Notes: generated from the letters alone by a model not told the origin. DNA of 64,000 nt from Symbiodinium natans (GCA_905221605.1 CAJNDS010002223.1:328567-392566); one strand, 5' to 3'; shown: positions 12,303 to 24,539, counted from the stretch's first letter. Translations and numbers: made by a program.

Positions 12303-12360
12303 AACCCTAAACCCTAAACCCTAAACCCTAAGCCCTAAACCCTAAACCCTAAACCCTAAA
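12303..12360 (-). repeat. Telomere-like tract (CCCTAAA on +)
   Basis: About eight units, one of them CCCTAAG. Confidence 0.93.
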
Positions 12361-12420
12361 TGCGAACAGAAACCATACTGCAAGTTCAAGCTTTGCAGTT
12401 TGTGAGTGCTTAAGCATCTC

Positions 12421-12500
12421 CCTAAACCCTAAACCCTAAACCCTAAACCCTAAACCCGAAACCCTGAACCCTAAACACTACACCCTGAACCCTAAACCTA
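12421..12500 (-). repeat. Telomere-like tract (CCCTAAA on +)
   Basis: About 11 units that decay to CCCTGAA, CACTACA and CCCGAAA at the right. Confidence 0.9.
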
Positions 12501-12774
12501 CTCCCTTGTTGCCTGAACTGTCAATCCTAGGGTCCTTCCGGGGGCTTTGCCTCGACAACTTAATGATATTTCCTCATGGCCCCTTTTGTAATTCTACTAT
12601 AGCAGCCCCCAAAACCCTATTCGAAGCACTACGGCTCCCATATTAGTCTAACTCGAAGGTCGGGGCTGGCAGTGGCGTAGCTTCCCCTTGACAGAGTGAG
12701 CGCTTCCCTCAGGACGTCGTGCCCCTCACGCAGGTCGGGTTCGCAGAGATCGCTGCGCAGGCGAGTAGGACCCC

Positions 12775-12922
12775 CAAACCCTAAACCCTAAACCCTAAAC
12801 CCTAAACCCTAAACCCTAAACCCTAAACCCTAAACCCTAAACCCTAAACCCTGAACCCTGAACCCTAAACCCTAAACCCTAAACCCTAAACCCTAAACCC
12901 TAAACCCTAAACCCTAAACCCC
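12775..12922 (-). repeat. Telomere-like tract (CCCTAAA on +)
   Basis: About 21 units with two CCCTGAA. Confidence 0.97.
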
Positions 12923-13045
12923 CCCACCAAAAAGGGCCCCCGCCAAAAAAAGGGCTCTGCGGAGCGGCTGGCAGCCTTCGCACGGCGGGTGGTTCAGCAC
13001 CTGGGTGCGGAGGCCTCGGGGCGCTTTTTTCCTTGAAGAACTACA

Positions 13046-13118
13046 GTTTAGGGTTTAGGGTTTAGGGTTTAGGGTTTAGGGTTTAGGGTTTAGGGTTTAG
13101 GGTTTAGGGTTTAGGGTT
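13046..13118 (+). repeat. Telomere-like tract (TTTAGGG on +)
   Basis: Ten perfect units. It faces the opposite tract at 12775-12922 across about 120 bp. Confidence 0.97.
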
Positions 13119-13809
13119 GTGTGGGCTGATTTTATCCACTGAGTTTTACGTTGTTCTTGCTGCGCGATGCTTTTTGTCGCTTCAGGCTCTCTCACGCCCC
13201 TGAAAGGTGAACGACGAAGCCGCGCTGGTCAGCTTCGCGGATCAGTTCCTGGTAGGGTCGGGCAGGAGCGCCGGCAGCGGTGACGAAGCTGTTGTCCCCA
13301 AATACGTTGCAAAGACGGGTGCTTCCTGTTGCCATGCTCGAACACAACACGCCCCGAAATACCAAACGCAAATGTACTTCACTGGGCACGCGGCAACGCG
13401 CTTGACTCACCCACCCATGCATCCACTTCCACACGGCATTGCCCCAAGACTCGACAGATCTGTGCGCACTTGCCATTTTGCTGTGCAAGCTGTCTGCTGT
13501 CGCGAAGCTTTCAGTTTGCTGCCATGGAGCAATGTGAGCGGATGCGGAGCAACAAGGCCTGCACACGTTTGCATCAACCCCCCAAAGCGTAGCGGACCTT
13601 TCGATGCGAAACGCATGCGCGCAGCAAACAAGGCTGATTCGCCCTTATAAGTTCCTGCATTAACCGACGAGTTGACCGCAAACAACGATGTTTGCTGTTG
13701 TGTTGTGTTCGGCGCACTTGCCGCACAACCGCTTCTGCTGTCATCGAGGTCGCCAATGCCTGGGTTTTGGACACCTTTTGGTCTGTCTTATCTCCAAATG
13801 TCACCTCCC

Positions 13810-13857
13810 TGAACCCCGAACCCTAAACCCTTGACCCTGAACCCGAAACCCTAAACC
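13810..13857 (-). repeat. Degenerate CCCTAAA/CCCTGAA tract
   Basis: Six or seven units with CCCGAA, CCTTGA and CCCTGAA variants. Confidence 0.8.
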
Positions 13858-13970
13858 TGGTTCGTTCAAGCTCCACAGGACCTTCAGCAACCTGGTGGTG
13901 GCCATCTCTTACAAGCCCGCGACAGCCCCAACACATTGCCGGAGTGGGTTTTCGGGCTATTAGGCCCGTG

Positions 13971-14176
13971 GGGTTTAGGGTTTAGGGTTTTAGGGTTTTA
14001 GGGTTTTAGGGTTTTAGGGTTTTAGGGTTTTAGGGTTTTAGGGTTTTAGGGTTTTAGGGTTTTAAGGTTTTAGGGTTTTAGGGTTTTAGGGTTTTAGGGT
14101 TTTAGGGTTTTAGGGTTTTAGGGTTTTAGGGTTTTAGGGTTTTAGGGTTTTAGGGTTTTAGGGTTTAGGGTTTAGG
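13971..14176 (+). repeat. TTTTAGGG (8-mer) block with TTTAGGG ends
   Basis: About 23 nearly perfect TTTTAGGG units (one TTTTAAGG) are capped at both ends by TTTAGGG. The 8-mer is the unit known from Chlamydomonas telomeres. Confidence 0.95.
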
Positions 14177-14404
14177 ACTTCTGGGTTTTTCGGGATTTAC
14201 TATTAACTGCTTTGCGAGAGTCGAAACCCTGCACCCTCTGACCGGCTTTGGGGGCATGCTCGGGTTCCGCGTCAAGGGGTTCGGGCTTGTAGCTTGTCCT
14301 GTGATCCTAATTTCTCTCTCAGGTCGGTGGGTGTGATCGTGTAATCTTCTGCCTCGTTTTCATTTGTCGCCTCTAGGCCCCCCAAATCTCGCAAGCCCTT
14401 CAAT

Positions 14405-14834
14405 CTAAACCCTAAACCCTAAACCCTAAACCCTAAACCCTAAACCCTAAACCCTAAACCCTAAACCCTAAACCCTAAACCCTAAACCCTAAACCCTAAA
14501 CCCTAAACCCTAAACCCTAAACCCTAAACCCTAAACCCTAAACCCTAAAACCTAAACCCTAAACCCTAAACCCTAAACCCTAAACCCTAAACCCTAAACC
14601 CTAAACCCTAAACCCTAAACCCTAAACCCTAAACCCTAAACCCTAAACCCTAAACCCTAAACCCTAAACCCTAAACCTAACCCTAAACCCTAAACCCTAA
14701 ACCCTAAACCCTAAACCCTAAACCCTAAACCCTAAACCCTAAACCCTAAACCCTAAACCCTAAACCCTAAACCCTAAACCCTAAACCCTAAACCCTAAAC
14801 CCTAAACCCTAAACCCTAACCCTAAACCCTAAAC
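14405..14834 (-). repeat. Longest telomere-like tract, about 430 bp (CCCTAAA on +)
   Basis: About 61 units with only three or four slips (AAAACC, AACCTAACC, AACCCTAACC). Confidence 0.98.
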
Positions 14835-14946
14835 ACATCGGGAATGTACCTTAAGGCTTGGGCGACCTTCAGCGCCGACGCCCGCTGTGTGGCCGATCCG
14901 GCCGCGGACGCCGGCCAGGTAGGGCAGGCGCCTGTTTGTTCTGCAA

Positions 14947-15065
14947 CCCCAAACCCTAAACCCTAAACCTAAACCCTAAACCCTAAACCCTAAACCCTAA
15001 ACCCGAAACCCTAAACCCTAAACCCTAAACCCTAAACCCTAAACTCCAAACCCTAAACCCTAAAC
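14947..15065 (-). repeat. Telomere-like tract (CCCTAAA on +)
   Basis: About 17 units with CCTAAA, CCCGAAA and CTCCAAA variants. Confidence 0.95.
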
Positions 15066-15354
15066 TTCTTTTCTTCTCTCTTTCGCGCATTCGGTCTACT
15101 GTGCAGGATTTGAAGTAACATGTAGCCGGCCCAATCATCGTCGTGCTGTTCTCAGTAGGCAGAAATCAATCCATGGACAACCCGCCCCCAAACCTTTGAC
15201 GGAGGAATTTTAGGCTTGGGGTTAAACCCCAAACCCTAAATCAGCACGTGACAAGAGGCTATTTCTTGGCTGTGTGGCCATGCGCCTGCCAACTTCTCCT
15301 GCGAGGCACCTTTACTAGAGGGCTGCTAAGGTTTGATGTTTCCGGCTTTCAGGT

Positions 15355-15425
15355 GGGTTTAGGGTTTGGGGTTTAGGGTTTAGGTTTTAGAAGTTATAGG
15401 GGCTTGAGGGTTTAGGGTTATAGGG
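15355..15425 (+). repeat. Degenerate telomere-like tract (TTTAGGG on +)
   Basis: Four clean units, then decayed words (AGAAGTTATAGG, TTGAGGG, TATAGGG). Confidence 0.8.
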
Positions 15426-15707
15426 AGTTTTGGCAGGTCTGGCTCTCTTTGTTTTGTCCTTGCGCGAGGTGAGGCCTCCCGGGTTCCCTGGTCCTTTGGT
15501 CCTCTGGTGTCCGCGCAAGCTTTCGGTAAAGAATTTCATGCCATCACGAGCCGAACTTGAAGCCCGTTTAGCCCCAATGTGCTGTATTAACCTCCATGTA
15601 CTGTATCGTAGGTTCTAGAAGTTTCCGAGGATTCGGAGATTCGGAGCTTTGTTGAAACGGCCTAACTTTACACCCTAAACAATCCCTAAACCCTACGGAC
15701 ATGCTAT

Positions 15708-15802
15708 GATTTGCAGTGCTTGGTGTTTTTGCTACAACCTACCCACGAGTTGAAAACATGGGCAGCTCTGGAATTTGCAGGGAACACCAAACACTGCGAA
15801 TC
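15708..15802. mobile_element. MITE-like element C, about 95 bp
   Basis: GATTTGCAGTGCTTGGTGTT (15708-15727) is inverted with three mismatches as AACACCAAACACTGCGAATC (15783-15802). The flanks GCTATGAT and ATGTTCATAGC extend the symmetry. Confidence 0.65.
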
Positions 15803-16402
15803 ACAATATGTTCATAGCGTTTAGGGTTTGTGCTTAGGAGCTTTCAAAACGCTCCAGATGCCTTGGACTCTTGCAGTATTTGAAGCGTGTGATCAGCCAA
15901 GGAGGGCCGGGCCAGACCTAGCAAAAACAGGGGGTGCCGGACCCATCACAAACAGCGTGCGAAGAATCTCAGCGAGGGGTGTCGGGAAGATAACGAAGGG
16001 GTTAGGGCTCAGAATGAGCTGTCGTGGAACAACTGACCATGGAAAACCAATGAGGAGCAAGCTGATCACGACATCCTCACGGCCATGGAAGAACCGATGA
16101 TTGAAAATAGCAGTATATTGACCAGAGTGGAATCCTGTGAGATACATGGCCAAGAAGCTGCGTGACATTGAGGTGGCGCTCGGCAATTTCAGAGCATGAA
16201 AGCCAGTTGTTTTAAAACCGTGGGCCAAAACGAAGGAGGTGACCTCATGCGATATCCACAGCCTGAAGGTTGTTGTGATGTGGAGGTTGACACCACCTCA
16301 AAGCTGCAAGGAGGAACGGAAGATCGAGCCAACACTAAAAAAGGGGCTCGCGCAAGGCCAAAACCGCACTGCGTGTTATGTCTCCCTCAGCCCAGTATCC
16401 TA

Positions 16403-16448
16403 CCCTAAACCCTAAACTCTAAACCCGAAACCCGAAACCCTAAACCTA
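16403..16448 (-). repeat. Degenerate telomere-like tract (CCCTAAA on +)
   Basis: Six units, including CTCTAAA and CCCGAAA. Confidence 0.88.
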
Positions 16449-16679
16449 TCGTCGCATGCCCCGAAGCCTCCGTGGTAGGACGTGCCTGCATCATGCGCGG
16501 GAGATGCCTTCAGCACGGGAGACTGGCTTTTCAGCCGCTGGTACCGCCTTGTGGCTTGGCTCCGATTTCTCTGAGTCTTCTGAGTTTAGGAAGGAAACAG
16601 CTGGCTTTTTGTGCTTGGTGGGTGTTGAGTGAGGTGTTAGTGTTTCTGAGTCCGGGTTCATTAAACACGGAAATTTGAC

Positions 16680-16735
16680 ATGTCTGTACGTATGCATGTA
16701 TGTATGTATGCATGCATGCATGCATGTATCTATAC
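16680..16735. repeat. ATGT/ATGC tetranucleotide tract
   Basis: GTATGCATGTATGTATGTAT and GCATGCATGCATGCATGTAT follow one another. Confidence 0.9.
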
Positions 16736-17145
16736 TTACTTATTTGCATGTTTTGCGTGCGGGTGTAAATTTCCAGGTAAGGTTGTGACGTTCTGCCTTT
16801 GGGTTTGCAAAAACAGCTCGATCAAGTTGGGATTTGACCAGACCCACCGGGAGCTGCATTGAAGGGAGTGTGACGGAGTGTGCGACAGCGCTTGGAATTG
16901 AGAGCATCTCTTCAGCTGTTTGCGGGTTAGCCGTTTCGCACAAGTCCTCCACTTGCACTTGCGGAAGTCCACCTTCCGTGGAATTTGGCTTCCAACAGCA
17001 GCGGCTCCCTCTGGCCTAAACATCTTAAAATGCTTTTAATGAATGTTGCAATAGTCGGGGCAGTGTGGTTTCTCTGATTTGTAGAAGATATGCTCGGCTT
17101 CGGAGCACTGAGCCTTCGGGAAGGGCGTGACATCTAGAATCTAGA

Positions 17146-17167
17146 GCTTAGAGTCAACACTCTAAGC
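17146..17167. other. Perfect 9-bp stem-loop
   Basis: GCTTAGAGT, loop CAAC, ACTCTAAGC. It lies just before a CCCTAAA tract at 17176. Confidence 0.5.
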
Positions 17168-17175
17168 CCGGGCTA

Positions 17176-17250
17176 CCCTAAACCCTAAACCCTAAACGCT
17201 AAACCCTAAACCCTAAACCCTAAACCCTATACCCTAAACCCTAAACCCCA
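17176..17250 (-). repeat. Telomere-like tract (CCCTAAA on +)
   Basis: About ten units with CGCTAAA and CCCTATA variants. Confidence 0.93.
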
Positions 17251-17685
17251 CATGCGGGCCCTGACTAACCTTCGGCGTCTTGAGCTGCCGAGGCGGGGGA
17301 AGATCCGCTGCAAGACTGCAATTTTGGCGGCGCCGCGCTCTTTGCAGCCTGGGGCGAGAGTTAGAATCTAAGGTTGGAACCATGGGCCCTTAGCATGGTC
17401 GGTCCCTTATGTGTAGTGTATTTAAGGGGTATATAACAGGGGACCCAAATAAAGCGCCACACTTCGGATCCCCAACAGAAGGCCTTGTTGGAGCTGGGCT
17501 CCACGTATTGATGAGGCGGTCACAGGCAAATGTCGGGTTTGGGGACTTTAGGGCATTCAAGAGTTAAGTAAGGGGCTTGAGGGTATGTGACACTTCTTCC
17601 GTGCTGTGGTGGTTTTTGGTTGCTGTCCTCGCCCGCGCCCGAAGCCGCAAATGAAAGCTCCCTACCTTGGCAGCCAAGAAGTGCC

Positions 17686-17759
17686 AGGGTTTGGGGTTTG
17701 GGGTTTAGGGTTTAGGGTTTAGGGTTTAGGGTTTAGGGTTTAGGGTTTAGGGATTAGGG
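17686..17759 (+). repeat. Telomere-like tract (TTTAGGG on +)
   Basis: About ten units, starting with two TTTGGGG. Confidence 0.94.
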
Positions 17760-17867
17760 AGAGTGAAGCGTGAGGCGCTTTGCACGCAGGGGGTGGACGT
17801 CCAGACGTGATTGTGTTCAGCTCTCCAAAGGTTCGAACACCATCCTCGACCAGAAGCCAACCGAAAA

Positions 17868-17934
17868 ACCTAAACCCTAAACCCTAAACCCTAAACCCTA
17901 AACCCTAAACCCTAAACCCTAAACCCTAAACCCT
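17868..17934 (-). repeat. Telomere-like tract (CCCTAAA on +)
   Basis: Nine units, starting after GAAAAA. Confidence 0.95.
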
Positions 17935-18032
17935 GGACCCTCGAATCTTCAAGGCAAGCCCCGCTCTGTTGCGTGGCCGCGCGGCGCGCTGTTCCGAGGT
18001 TTGCGTGGGGATTGGAGTGGAGCGTTTTGCAA

Positions 18033-18089
18033 ATAGGGTATAGGGTATAGGATATAGAGCATAGGGTTTAGGGTTTAGGGTTTAGGGTA
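18033..18089 (+). repeat. TATAGGG then TTTAGGG tract
   Basis: Variants GGGTATA, AGGATATA and GAGCATA pass into three TTTAGGG units. Confidence 0.85.
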
Positions 18090-18258
18090 GAAGTAGAAGG
18101 CAGAAGGGTTTTTTCCGCTTGAGGGTTCCTTCAGATACGAGGCTCGAGAAACATGTCAGAGCTTTCAGAGGTTGTTGACAGCTGCATGCCAACCCCACTT
18201 GGCAAGCCCTAAGCCCGGCTGGAAACCCTAACCTGATAAGGGTGACTGTGCCAACTTA

Positions 18259-18367
18259 CTGGTTCTTAGTAGGGAAGGAGGGATCGAGGTGCCTATTTCC
18301 GCGTATACGTACCCTTTAAGGGATTCTAGGAGGGCACAAAAACCCCTCATTCCCGACTAAGAACTAG
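18259..18367. mobile_element. MITE-like element D, about 109 bp
   Basis: CTGGTTCTTAGTAGGGAA at the left pairs with TTCCCGACTAAGAACTAG at the right. The centre contains CGCGTATACG. No coding. Confidence 0.65.
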
Positions 18368-20251
18368 GGGGGGGCCAAGCTCAGGGTTGAGTCTGAAGAT
18401 GCCACGACCTCATTTTCGTCGCCAGCCTGCCTCAAGGGCCCCCAATCCCATAAGCCGAGCCTGAGCTTCGTAGGGGTTTGGCTTTTGAATGAGTTTTTCC
18501 CCCTGCGGAGTAGCCCGAAACGGTTCTGGGAAGGTGTGCGTGCAACAGTGTACCATGTTGCGAAGCCGCCGTCGGCGCACCCGAAGACTTTGGATCTTTG
18601 ATGCGGCCTTTGCCAAGATTCCAAGAGACTCTGCAGCGTCTTTAGGAAGCTGGTGTTGATTTGACCCGGGAACGTCCACCAAAGTACCCTGGCCCCCTAA
18701 GCCTCGAACCCTATACAGGCCTTTCGAGACTTGTGTCTGTGTCCCTGATCGCCAGGCCGACGATCGGCGCCTGGGCGAGGTTCCCTATTTCCAAGAAGTG
18801 CTGAGAGTTTAGGGTTTTTGGGCCGATAACGACGCCTAGCAAGATGAGTTGAGGGTGAGATGAGTTGTCGGGCTCCTGGTGCGCGCCTCATCCTGTACCC
18901 CCCCCTGGGCAAAAGCTGTCGCAACCCTCTTCCAAAGCCAACGCAATTGAAACTGCCAACAACGACTGCGCTGTCAGCGAAGCTTGCATTCACCCCCATT
19001 CGCTCGTCTTGGCGGCGTCGATGTCGGTTGTCACTGGTCCGGGATGATGTCTCGGATGCTGCGGTGCACATACACGTAACCCCCTTTGATCGAAGGAGAA
19101 GTTGGCCCAAATTAAGCCCAGGGGATGTGCCCTCGTTGTCGGCTTGCCACTTCGACGGCACGAGCCGTAGCGGCGCGCCAACAGGTTTTGCAACCGCAGT
19201 CGCGCTGTTGCTATTCCGAAAGCCGGAAGCATCAACCTCCCAACTGTCTGCAGGCATTGTGCGGATCTCTGCCTTCCGAGCCCCAAGGTTGATGCTAACG
19301 TGATTCCTGTAAGGACCTGCACAGGGCTTTCAAAGAGATACCAAGACCACCAGGGCTACTCGTCGCCCCCGCCGTGCTGTTCACATGCTTCCCCGAAACA
19401 CAGGAAGCCTGAGCTTTCGGCTTGCCTTTAGAAGTGGCCATTCTACCCTCCCCCCCCACCCGGAACTTGTGGCGAATTCCATTTGCACTGGTGCGGCGTT
19501 TGGGCCCTTGGAGGTCTTTGTAAGTTCACATAAGAGCATATCTTCAACCGTCCTATCCCAATGCGAAGAATCCTCCTCAAGCCGCTAAGCCATGCTTGGA
19601 GGGTGCTTGCAACCCTCAAGCCCAGACCTCACATTTCCCACCTTCAAAGCCGGCTGAACTCCAAACCCATCTGCAACACGCAGGTCCTGGTATGATCGCC
19701 TGACTCCAAAAGAATGAGGTTGCATGACCAATGACTCTTCCGGATTTTTTTCGTGTATGCGCAAGGTTGCAAGGTTGCATTCTTCTTTCGCTGCCTACCC
19801 TACATGCCTACTTTGGGTTCGAGTCCCTGGCCGTGTGTTAGCTTGCATCGAATTCGCCTCGGGGCTGTGTTTGGGTTGCTTAAAGGTGGCCGTCAAGTAT
19901 ACAGCTTGGCGTGGGCGGCTCCAGAGGACTGCTGCCACATTTCAGCCGCGTTGAACACTGGAGCCCCAAAAGCATCAGCCCGGAGCTCTACGCTCCCTAC
20001 ACTCTTTCCCTTGAGTCCTTGTTTTGGAGCAGCCTCGGTCTTGAGCCTTAACACAGCGGCCCCAAGACGGTTGAGGAAGATTGCATCCCAGGAAAAGCAT
20101 CTGTAGAAGTCTTTGTTTCATAATGGACACAGGTCGTCGCCAGACCCGCAGAACCTTGCAGACTTCCCGTATCTGCCCCTCCAACCGCAAAGAGACGACC
20201 CTCGGGAGCCACCTGCAAAATTTGACTGCAAGGGTCGCAGTTCCCGCCCTT

Positions 20252-20287
20252 GTAGGGTTTAGGGTTTAGGGTTTAGGTTTTAGGGTT
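20252..20287 (+). repeat. Short telomere-like tract (TTTAGGG on +)
   Basis: Five units, one with an extra T. Confidence 0.9.
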
Positions 20288-20883
20288 GGCTGTTTAGAGG
20301 TTTGCAAAGAATGGGAGCTGCGTGCCTTTTGCTTGCACAGGTTTGAGTCGATCTCCGAAGACTCTTCGGAAGGGTTTGAATTTCAGGGTGTCTTTTTATG
20401 CCTAGGCTTCATGTCATGGGGCTTCCTTCGATTTAGAGGATCCGAATATCCCACATTCTTAAATACCTTGCACTTGAAGCCTTTAAGGTACAAGCCTTAA
20501 ACCCTAAGACCCTCGGGTGTCAAGAATTTTTTGTTACCAGCCTTTCTATCGGGTCGTCAAGAGCTCGTGGGAGATCGCGACAGCCGTGGCCTTGTTTTTG
20601 ACCAGTGCCGACCACCCTCTCTGGAGTTAGGCTTTTGAGGCTGTTTAGGTCTCAGGGATTGGCGCTTCGGGCTTGGAATCAAATCGACATGGCCGTGTTG
20701 AGGGGGGGGGGAAGGCAGTAGGGGGTGAAGGGTTCTTGGGGGTTACTCGAAAGCCCCGATCGGCCCTGTCCAAGATTCCTCATGGTTTGACACCACATGG
20801 CTGGAGTACTGGGGTGCTCGTTAAGCACTTAAATGAATCCTCTGAGTCCTTAAGGTCAACATTTCCCAGGCTGTTGACGGGTG

Positions 20884-20916
20884 GGGTTTAGGGTTTAGGG
20901 TTTAGGGTTTAGGGGG
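20884..20916 (+). repeat. Short telomere-like tract (TTTAGGG on +)
   Basis: Four perfect units. Confidence 0.92.
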
Positions 20917-21581
20917 TTTCCAGAATCTGGGGGGCGGGGCGCAGGCTGTGACACGGGCCTTGGCATACAGACTTCGTCCGCTGGGCTTCTGGGCTCCTTT
21001 CCCGCAGCGAGGCGGCCAACGCCACCTTTGTGAAACGCGGGTGGGGGCCTGGAAGTGGGATCTCCTTTGCTGCCTGCTTCGGCCAGTGTCCATGTTTCAG
21101 ATCAACCTCAGCTGTTTTTTTTTTGTAGGATTGGATTCAGGGGTGTCCCGTCTGCAAGATTCTCAGGTTTCGGGGGTGTTTAGGCGGCCTTGTCGTGTCA
21201 AACAACGTTTCAGGCCGTTTAGGGCCTTTAGCACTACCACCCGACGGCTTGCCCTCCAACCACGGTTCCCAAGAACCCTGAAGGTTTTTCCCATTTGACG
21301 GTCACCGCTGTCCCCTTATAAACGAAGCACTTGAAGTTCAGGCTCCAGGGTTTAGGGCACGGGTTTGTTTTGCACTTCTGAGCTGGCTAAGGGTTTCTCG
21401 TCGGGTGTCGATTTGGCCAGAAAGCCGTCCGACTGTTTTGACACTGGTGGGCCCCATGTCGGCAGCAATCCGATCTTCTCTTCTGGACGTAAGCATTCCT
21501 CTGGCCCTCGAGCACCGGAGTGCAGCGTTTTTTTGTGAGCCCTCGGTGGTCAGCTCTCAAAAGTAGGGTCCTTATTTGGGG

Positions 21582-21690
21582 CCCTAAACCCTAAACCCTA
21601 AACCCTAAACCCTAAACCCTAAACCCTAAACCCTAAACCCTAAACCCTAAACCCTAAACCCTAAACCCTAAACCCTAAACCCTAAACCCT
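21582..21690 (-). repeat. Telomere-like tract (CCCTAAA on +)
   Basis: About 15 perfect units. Confidence 0.97.
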
Positions 21691-21771
21691 TTTCTGGGGT
21701 GCCCTGGCTCTTAGGGGCCGCCTTTTTTTATCGTAGCCCCAGAATGGAGCCATAATTTAGAGAAGTGACCA

Positions 21772-21905
21772 CCCTAAGCCCTAAACCCTAAACCCTAAAC
21801 CCTAAACCCTAAACCCTAAACCCTAAACCCTAAACCCTAAACCCTAAACCCCAAACCCTAAACCCTAAGCCCTAGACCCTAGATCCTAGACCCTAAACCC
21901 TAAAG
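21772..21905 (-). repeat. Telomere-like tract (CCCTAAA on +)
   Basis: About 19 units, decaying to CCCTAGA and TCCTAGA at the right. Confidence 0.96.
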
Positions 21906-22495
21906 GTAGACAAACCTTAATTCCAATCTTAAGCTTCGATGGGCCGAGCCATGATGTACAGCTGGTGCCGGCATGCACCATAGGAAGCCACGCGCGGAGA
22001 GCCCGTTGAAGGCTTTGGGGATGATCTCTGGCTTGGGTTTCAGGTGCAGGGACTTGTATTTAAAGCTGTCGGTCCGGGTTTGAAGCTTGGGGTCTTAGGG
22101 CGTTGGCCCGAGTGCGAGATGCAAGTTTCTGGTAAGCTGGAGGACCCTTTGTTTAAGTGGTGTGGTTTAGCAAGCTTGGGTTTTGGATGGCATCTCTTGC
22201 TGGTGATTGCCAAAGGTTAGCGCATATTCGAGTGTTGCTTCTCGCGCCTGGTCATGTGTTTATGTTTCGGATTCAATCATGAGTTTGTCCTTATGATCTT
22301 AAACTGCGAGTGGAAGCCAGGATTTTACGCCGTGATCTCGCGAAGGCAAGAAACTTACTTCTCATTCTGTTCCCAGTTGCAGCCCTGCCTACAGGGATCC
22401 AGCCTGCGATCCTGGTTTTGGGGGCTTTGTATGCCTTTATCACGTCATCCGCAGCGAAAGACCCTTTTGATTTCAACCTCAACCTTGGTTTAAGG

Positions 22496-22546
22496 CTTAG
22501 GGTTTAGGGTTTAGGGTTTAAGGTTTAGGGGTTAGGGTTTAGGGTT
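22496..22546 (+). repeat. Telomere-like tract (TTTAGGG on +)
   Basis: Seven units with TTTAAGG and TTAGGGG. Confidence 0.92.
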
Positions 22547-22903
22547 TTACATCCTGAACCCCGCTTTGACCCTCCGACCTTTCTGGGGGCTTCCTTGGTG
22601 GCTTTTGCGGGCCCTCCCACGTGGCTGCCGGGAAGGTTTCAGAAGACCCCTCACCTGGCTGTCCTGAGCTGTTGAAATATCTCATGAAGAAGGATCCAAC
22701 TTGTAGAGGCGCAGGCTTCGAATATGGGAGAACTTCCGACTTGTCAGGGAGGGGCCTTCTGCCCCAGGCGTCTTGTGAAGGAATTCGTCTTTGCGTAGGA
22801 TGCCCGCTGCAGAGACTGGAGTCACGAGCCCCAAAGGGCGTTGGGACCCTCCCCCACCAGAGGCTTTTGAGTCTGGAGGTCTTTTGAGAATCCAGAGCCA
22901 CAA

Positions 22904-22944
22904 GGGTTTAGGGTTTAGGGTTCAGGGTTTAGGGTTTAGGGTTT
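22904..22944 (+). repeat. Telomere-like tract (TTTAGGG on +)
   Basis: Six units, one of them TTCAGGG. Confidence 0.93.
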
Positions 22945-24317
22945 CCACGCCTGGATGTAGGATTGCAGGTTCAGGGTTTGCGGGCATGGTGTTTGGGGGC
23001 CTTAGGTGTGTATGCCCGGAGAAGCGCGCGACTTCCTCATCCCTCCCCCCCCCCCATTTCATGCCGAAGTCTCTAAAGCCTCCGCGCACGCTCAATACAG
23101 AGCCAAGGGGCTTTCCATGTGGTGTGCAGGTGGGGCTCATCCTGTGCGGACTGAGAGGTTGAAAGCACGGTATTGTGGGCTTTGGATTCCTTTACTTTAA
23201 TACTTTTTTTGGTTCTGGGTTCCTATTATTGCTACTTATTACCTAAAAAGTATATACTTTTTTTCCAGGGTCTACTCCAAAGCTAAGTTATTGTGGGCTT
23301 TTTTTGAGGGGGCATTTTGCGGGGGGTTGAAGGCTGATGTGCGTAGGAGGCCCAACTTGGACACTCCCCGGTGCGAGTTTGGCTGCTTTTGGAGAAAGGC
23401 CAACCGGCAGCGTTGGGGGCTTTGGGGCCTTCTCGAGGGCTCCCTCCCGAAACTTCGAAGTTTTGTGGAAGCCCCTTTAGGTGGAGGCTCTATTGGGATG
23501 ATAAGAGAGATTTGCAGGTCTGGGGTTTGAAAGGGTCCAGAGCTTTGGGTGCTTGTGTGCTCCGCAGCCGTTTGCGCAGAGCCAGTGGGCAGTGGCCTCA
23601 GATGCAGCTTCCTCGCAACACCCGAGCCCGCAAGTCTGCAAGTCCCCAAAGCCCGAAGTAGGCAAGATCTTAACAGCACCAACCTTCAAGACGCCCGAGC
23701 CCCACCCTTAAATCCCAAACTCGGAATAGCGCCTACACCCCGTCCTTGGAGAAGCTTTGGAGCTTAGTCCCAGCATAAAAAAGTTCAATACAACCGAAGT
23801 CTGCACACAAGAATGCTAGACCGCGTTGGCCATTCGTCGCGTGCAGCTTTGTGGCACTAAAGGGAGGATGCCGCAGCTCAATCGCTTATGACTCGAGGAG
23901 GTATGGACGAATGCAATGTCGAAAATAAAGTGCTTTTTGGATGTATGTGCCCTGTGCAGATATTTTCTGAAGTCGCAAACCGAAACCACACTCCCGTGTG
24001 GAATACAGTGCTCGGGTAATCCACTTTCCTCCACAGAGGTTTGGGTTAACACCCTTAACTCAAAGCCTGGCTTGCAGTTCAACTAGCTTGAGTTTCTTTC
24101 GCCGAAGCCCCAAACCTCTCACTAGCCCAGCCCTCGGAAAACCGGAAGAACGTTTCTCGGAGAGGGAGAGAGAGACAGAGAGAGATCGTAATGCGGGGGA
24201 AAGGGGGGAACGAAGAACGCTCACCACAGCCTCACCGTTTCCCTGTCACATCTCACAACGACGACTGGTGGACCTGGGCGCGCCCAGAGCGCGGGGGCGG
24301 TGACGCCCTTCAAGCCC

Positions 24318-24438
24318 AGAAGAAGAAGAAGAAGAAGAAGAAGAAGAAGAAGAAGAAGAAGAAGAAGAAGAAGAAGAAGAAGAAGAAGAAGAAGAAGAAG
24401 AAGAAGAAGAAGAAGAAGACGAAGAAGAAGAAGAAGAG
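24318..24438. repeat. (GAA)n microsatellite
   Basis: About 40 GAA units end in GAAGAGGAAGAGAGAG. Confidence 0.95.
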
Positions 24439-24539
24439 GAAGAGAGAGAGACAGAGAGAGCTAAAGAGATACATGTCCCCTGGTGCAACCGACCCCTACC
24501 AAGCGCGCTTTTCACAATGACTGACTCCATGGAGCGTTC

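Larger units (their letters stand above)
12501..13970. other. Gene-free segments between tracts
   Basis: 13190-13800 has long frames on both strands (up to 147 codons), Cys/His/Ala-rich and without a recognisable domain. Confidence 0.4.
14835..17175. other. Gene-free segments between tracts
   Basis: Holds MITE element C and the ATGT tract. The minus-strand 111-codon frame at 15893-16228 has protein-like composition (hydrophobic, Phe-rich), but I cannot assign it and give it no gene call. Confidence 0.4.
17251..21581. other. Gene-free segments between tracts
   Basis: Holds MITE element D. The minus frame at 18697-19257 (186 codons) overlaps plus frames of similar length and has no motif. 20288-20883 and 20917-21581 show nothing. 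Confidence 0.45.
21906..24317. other. Gene-free segments between tracts
   Basis: AAAAAGTATATACTTTTT at about 23247-23264 is a near-palindrome. 23280-23770 has overlapping frames on both strands without motifs. Confidence 0.45.

Noticed and set aside
14405-14834. A chromosome end (true telomere)
   Set aside because: It is only about 430 bp, is flanked by unrelated sequence on both sides, and is one of many tracts in both orientations.
15893-16228. 111-codon minus-strand protein fragment
   Set aside because: The composition looks protein-like, but it matches no family I know. It overlaps an open frame on the other strand and has no supporting context.
18697-19257. 186-codon minus-strand gene
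   Set aside because: Plus-strand frames of similar length cover the same bases and no motif is present.
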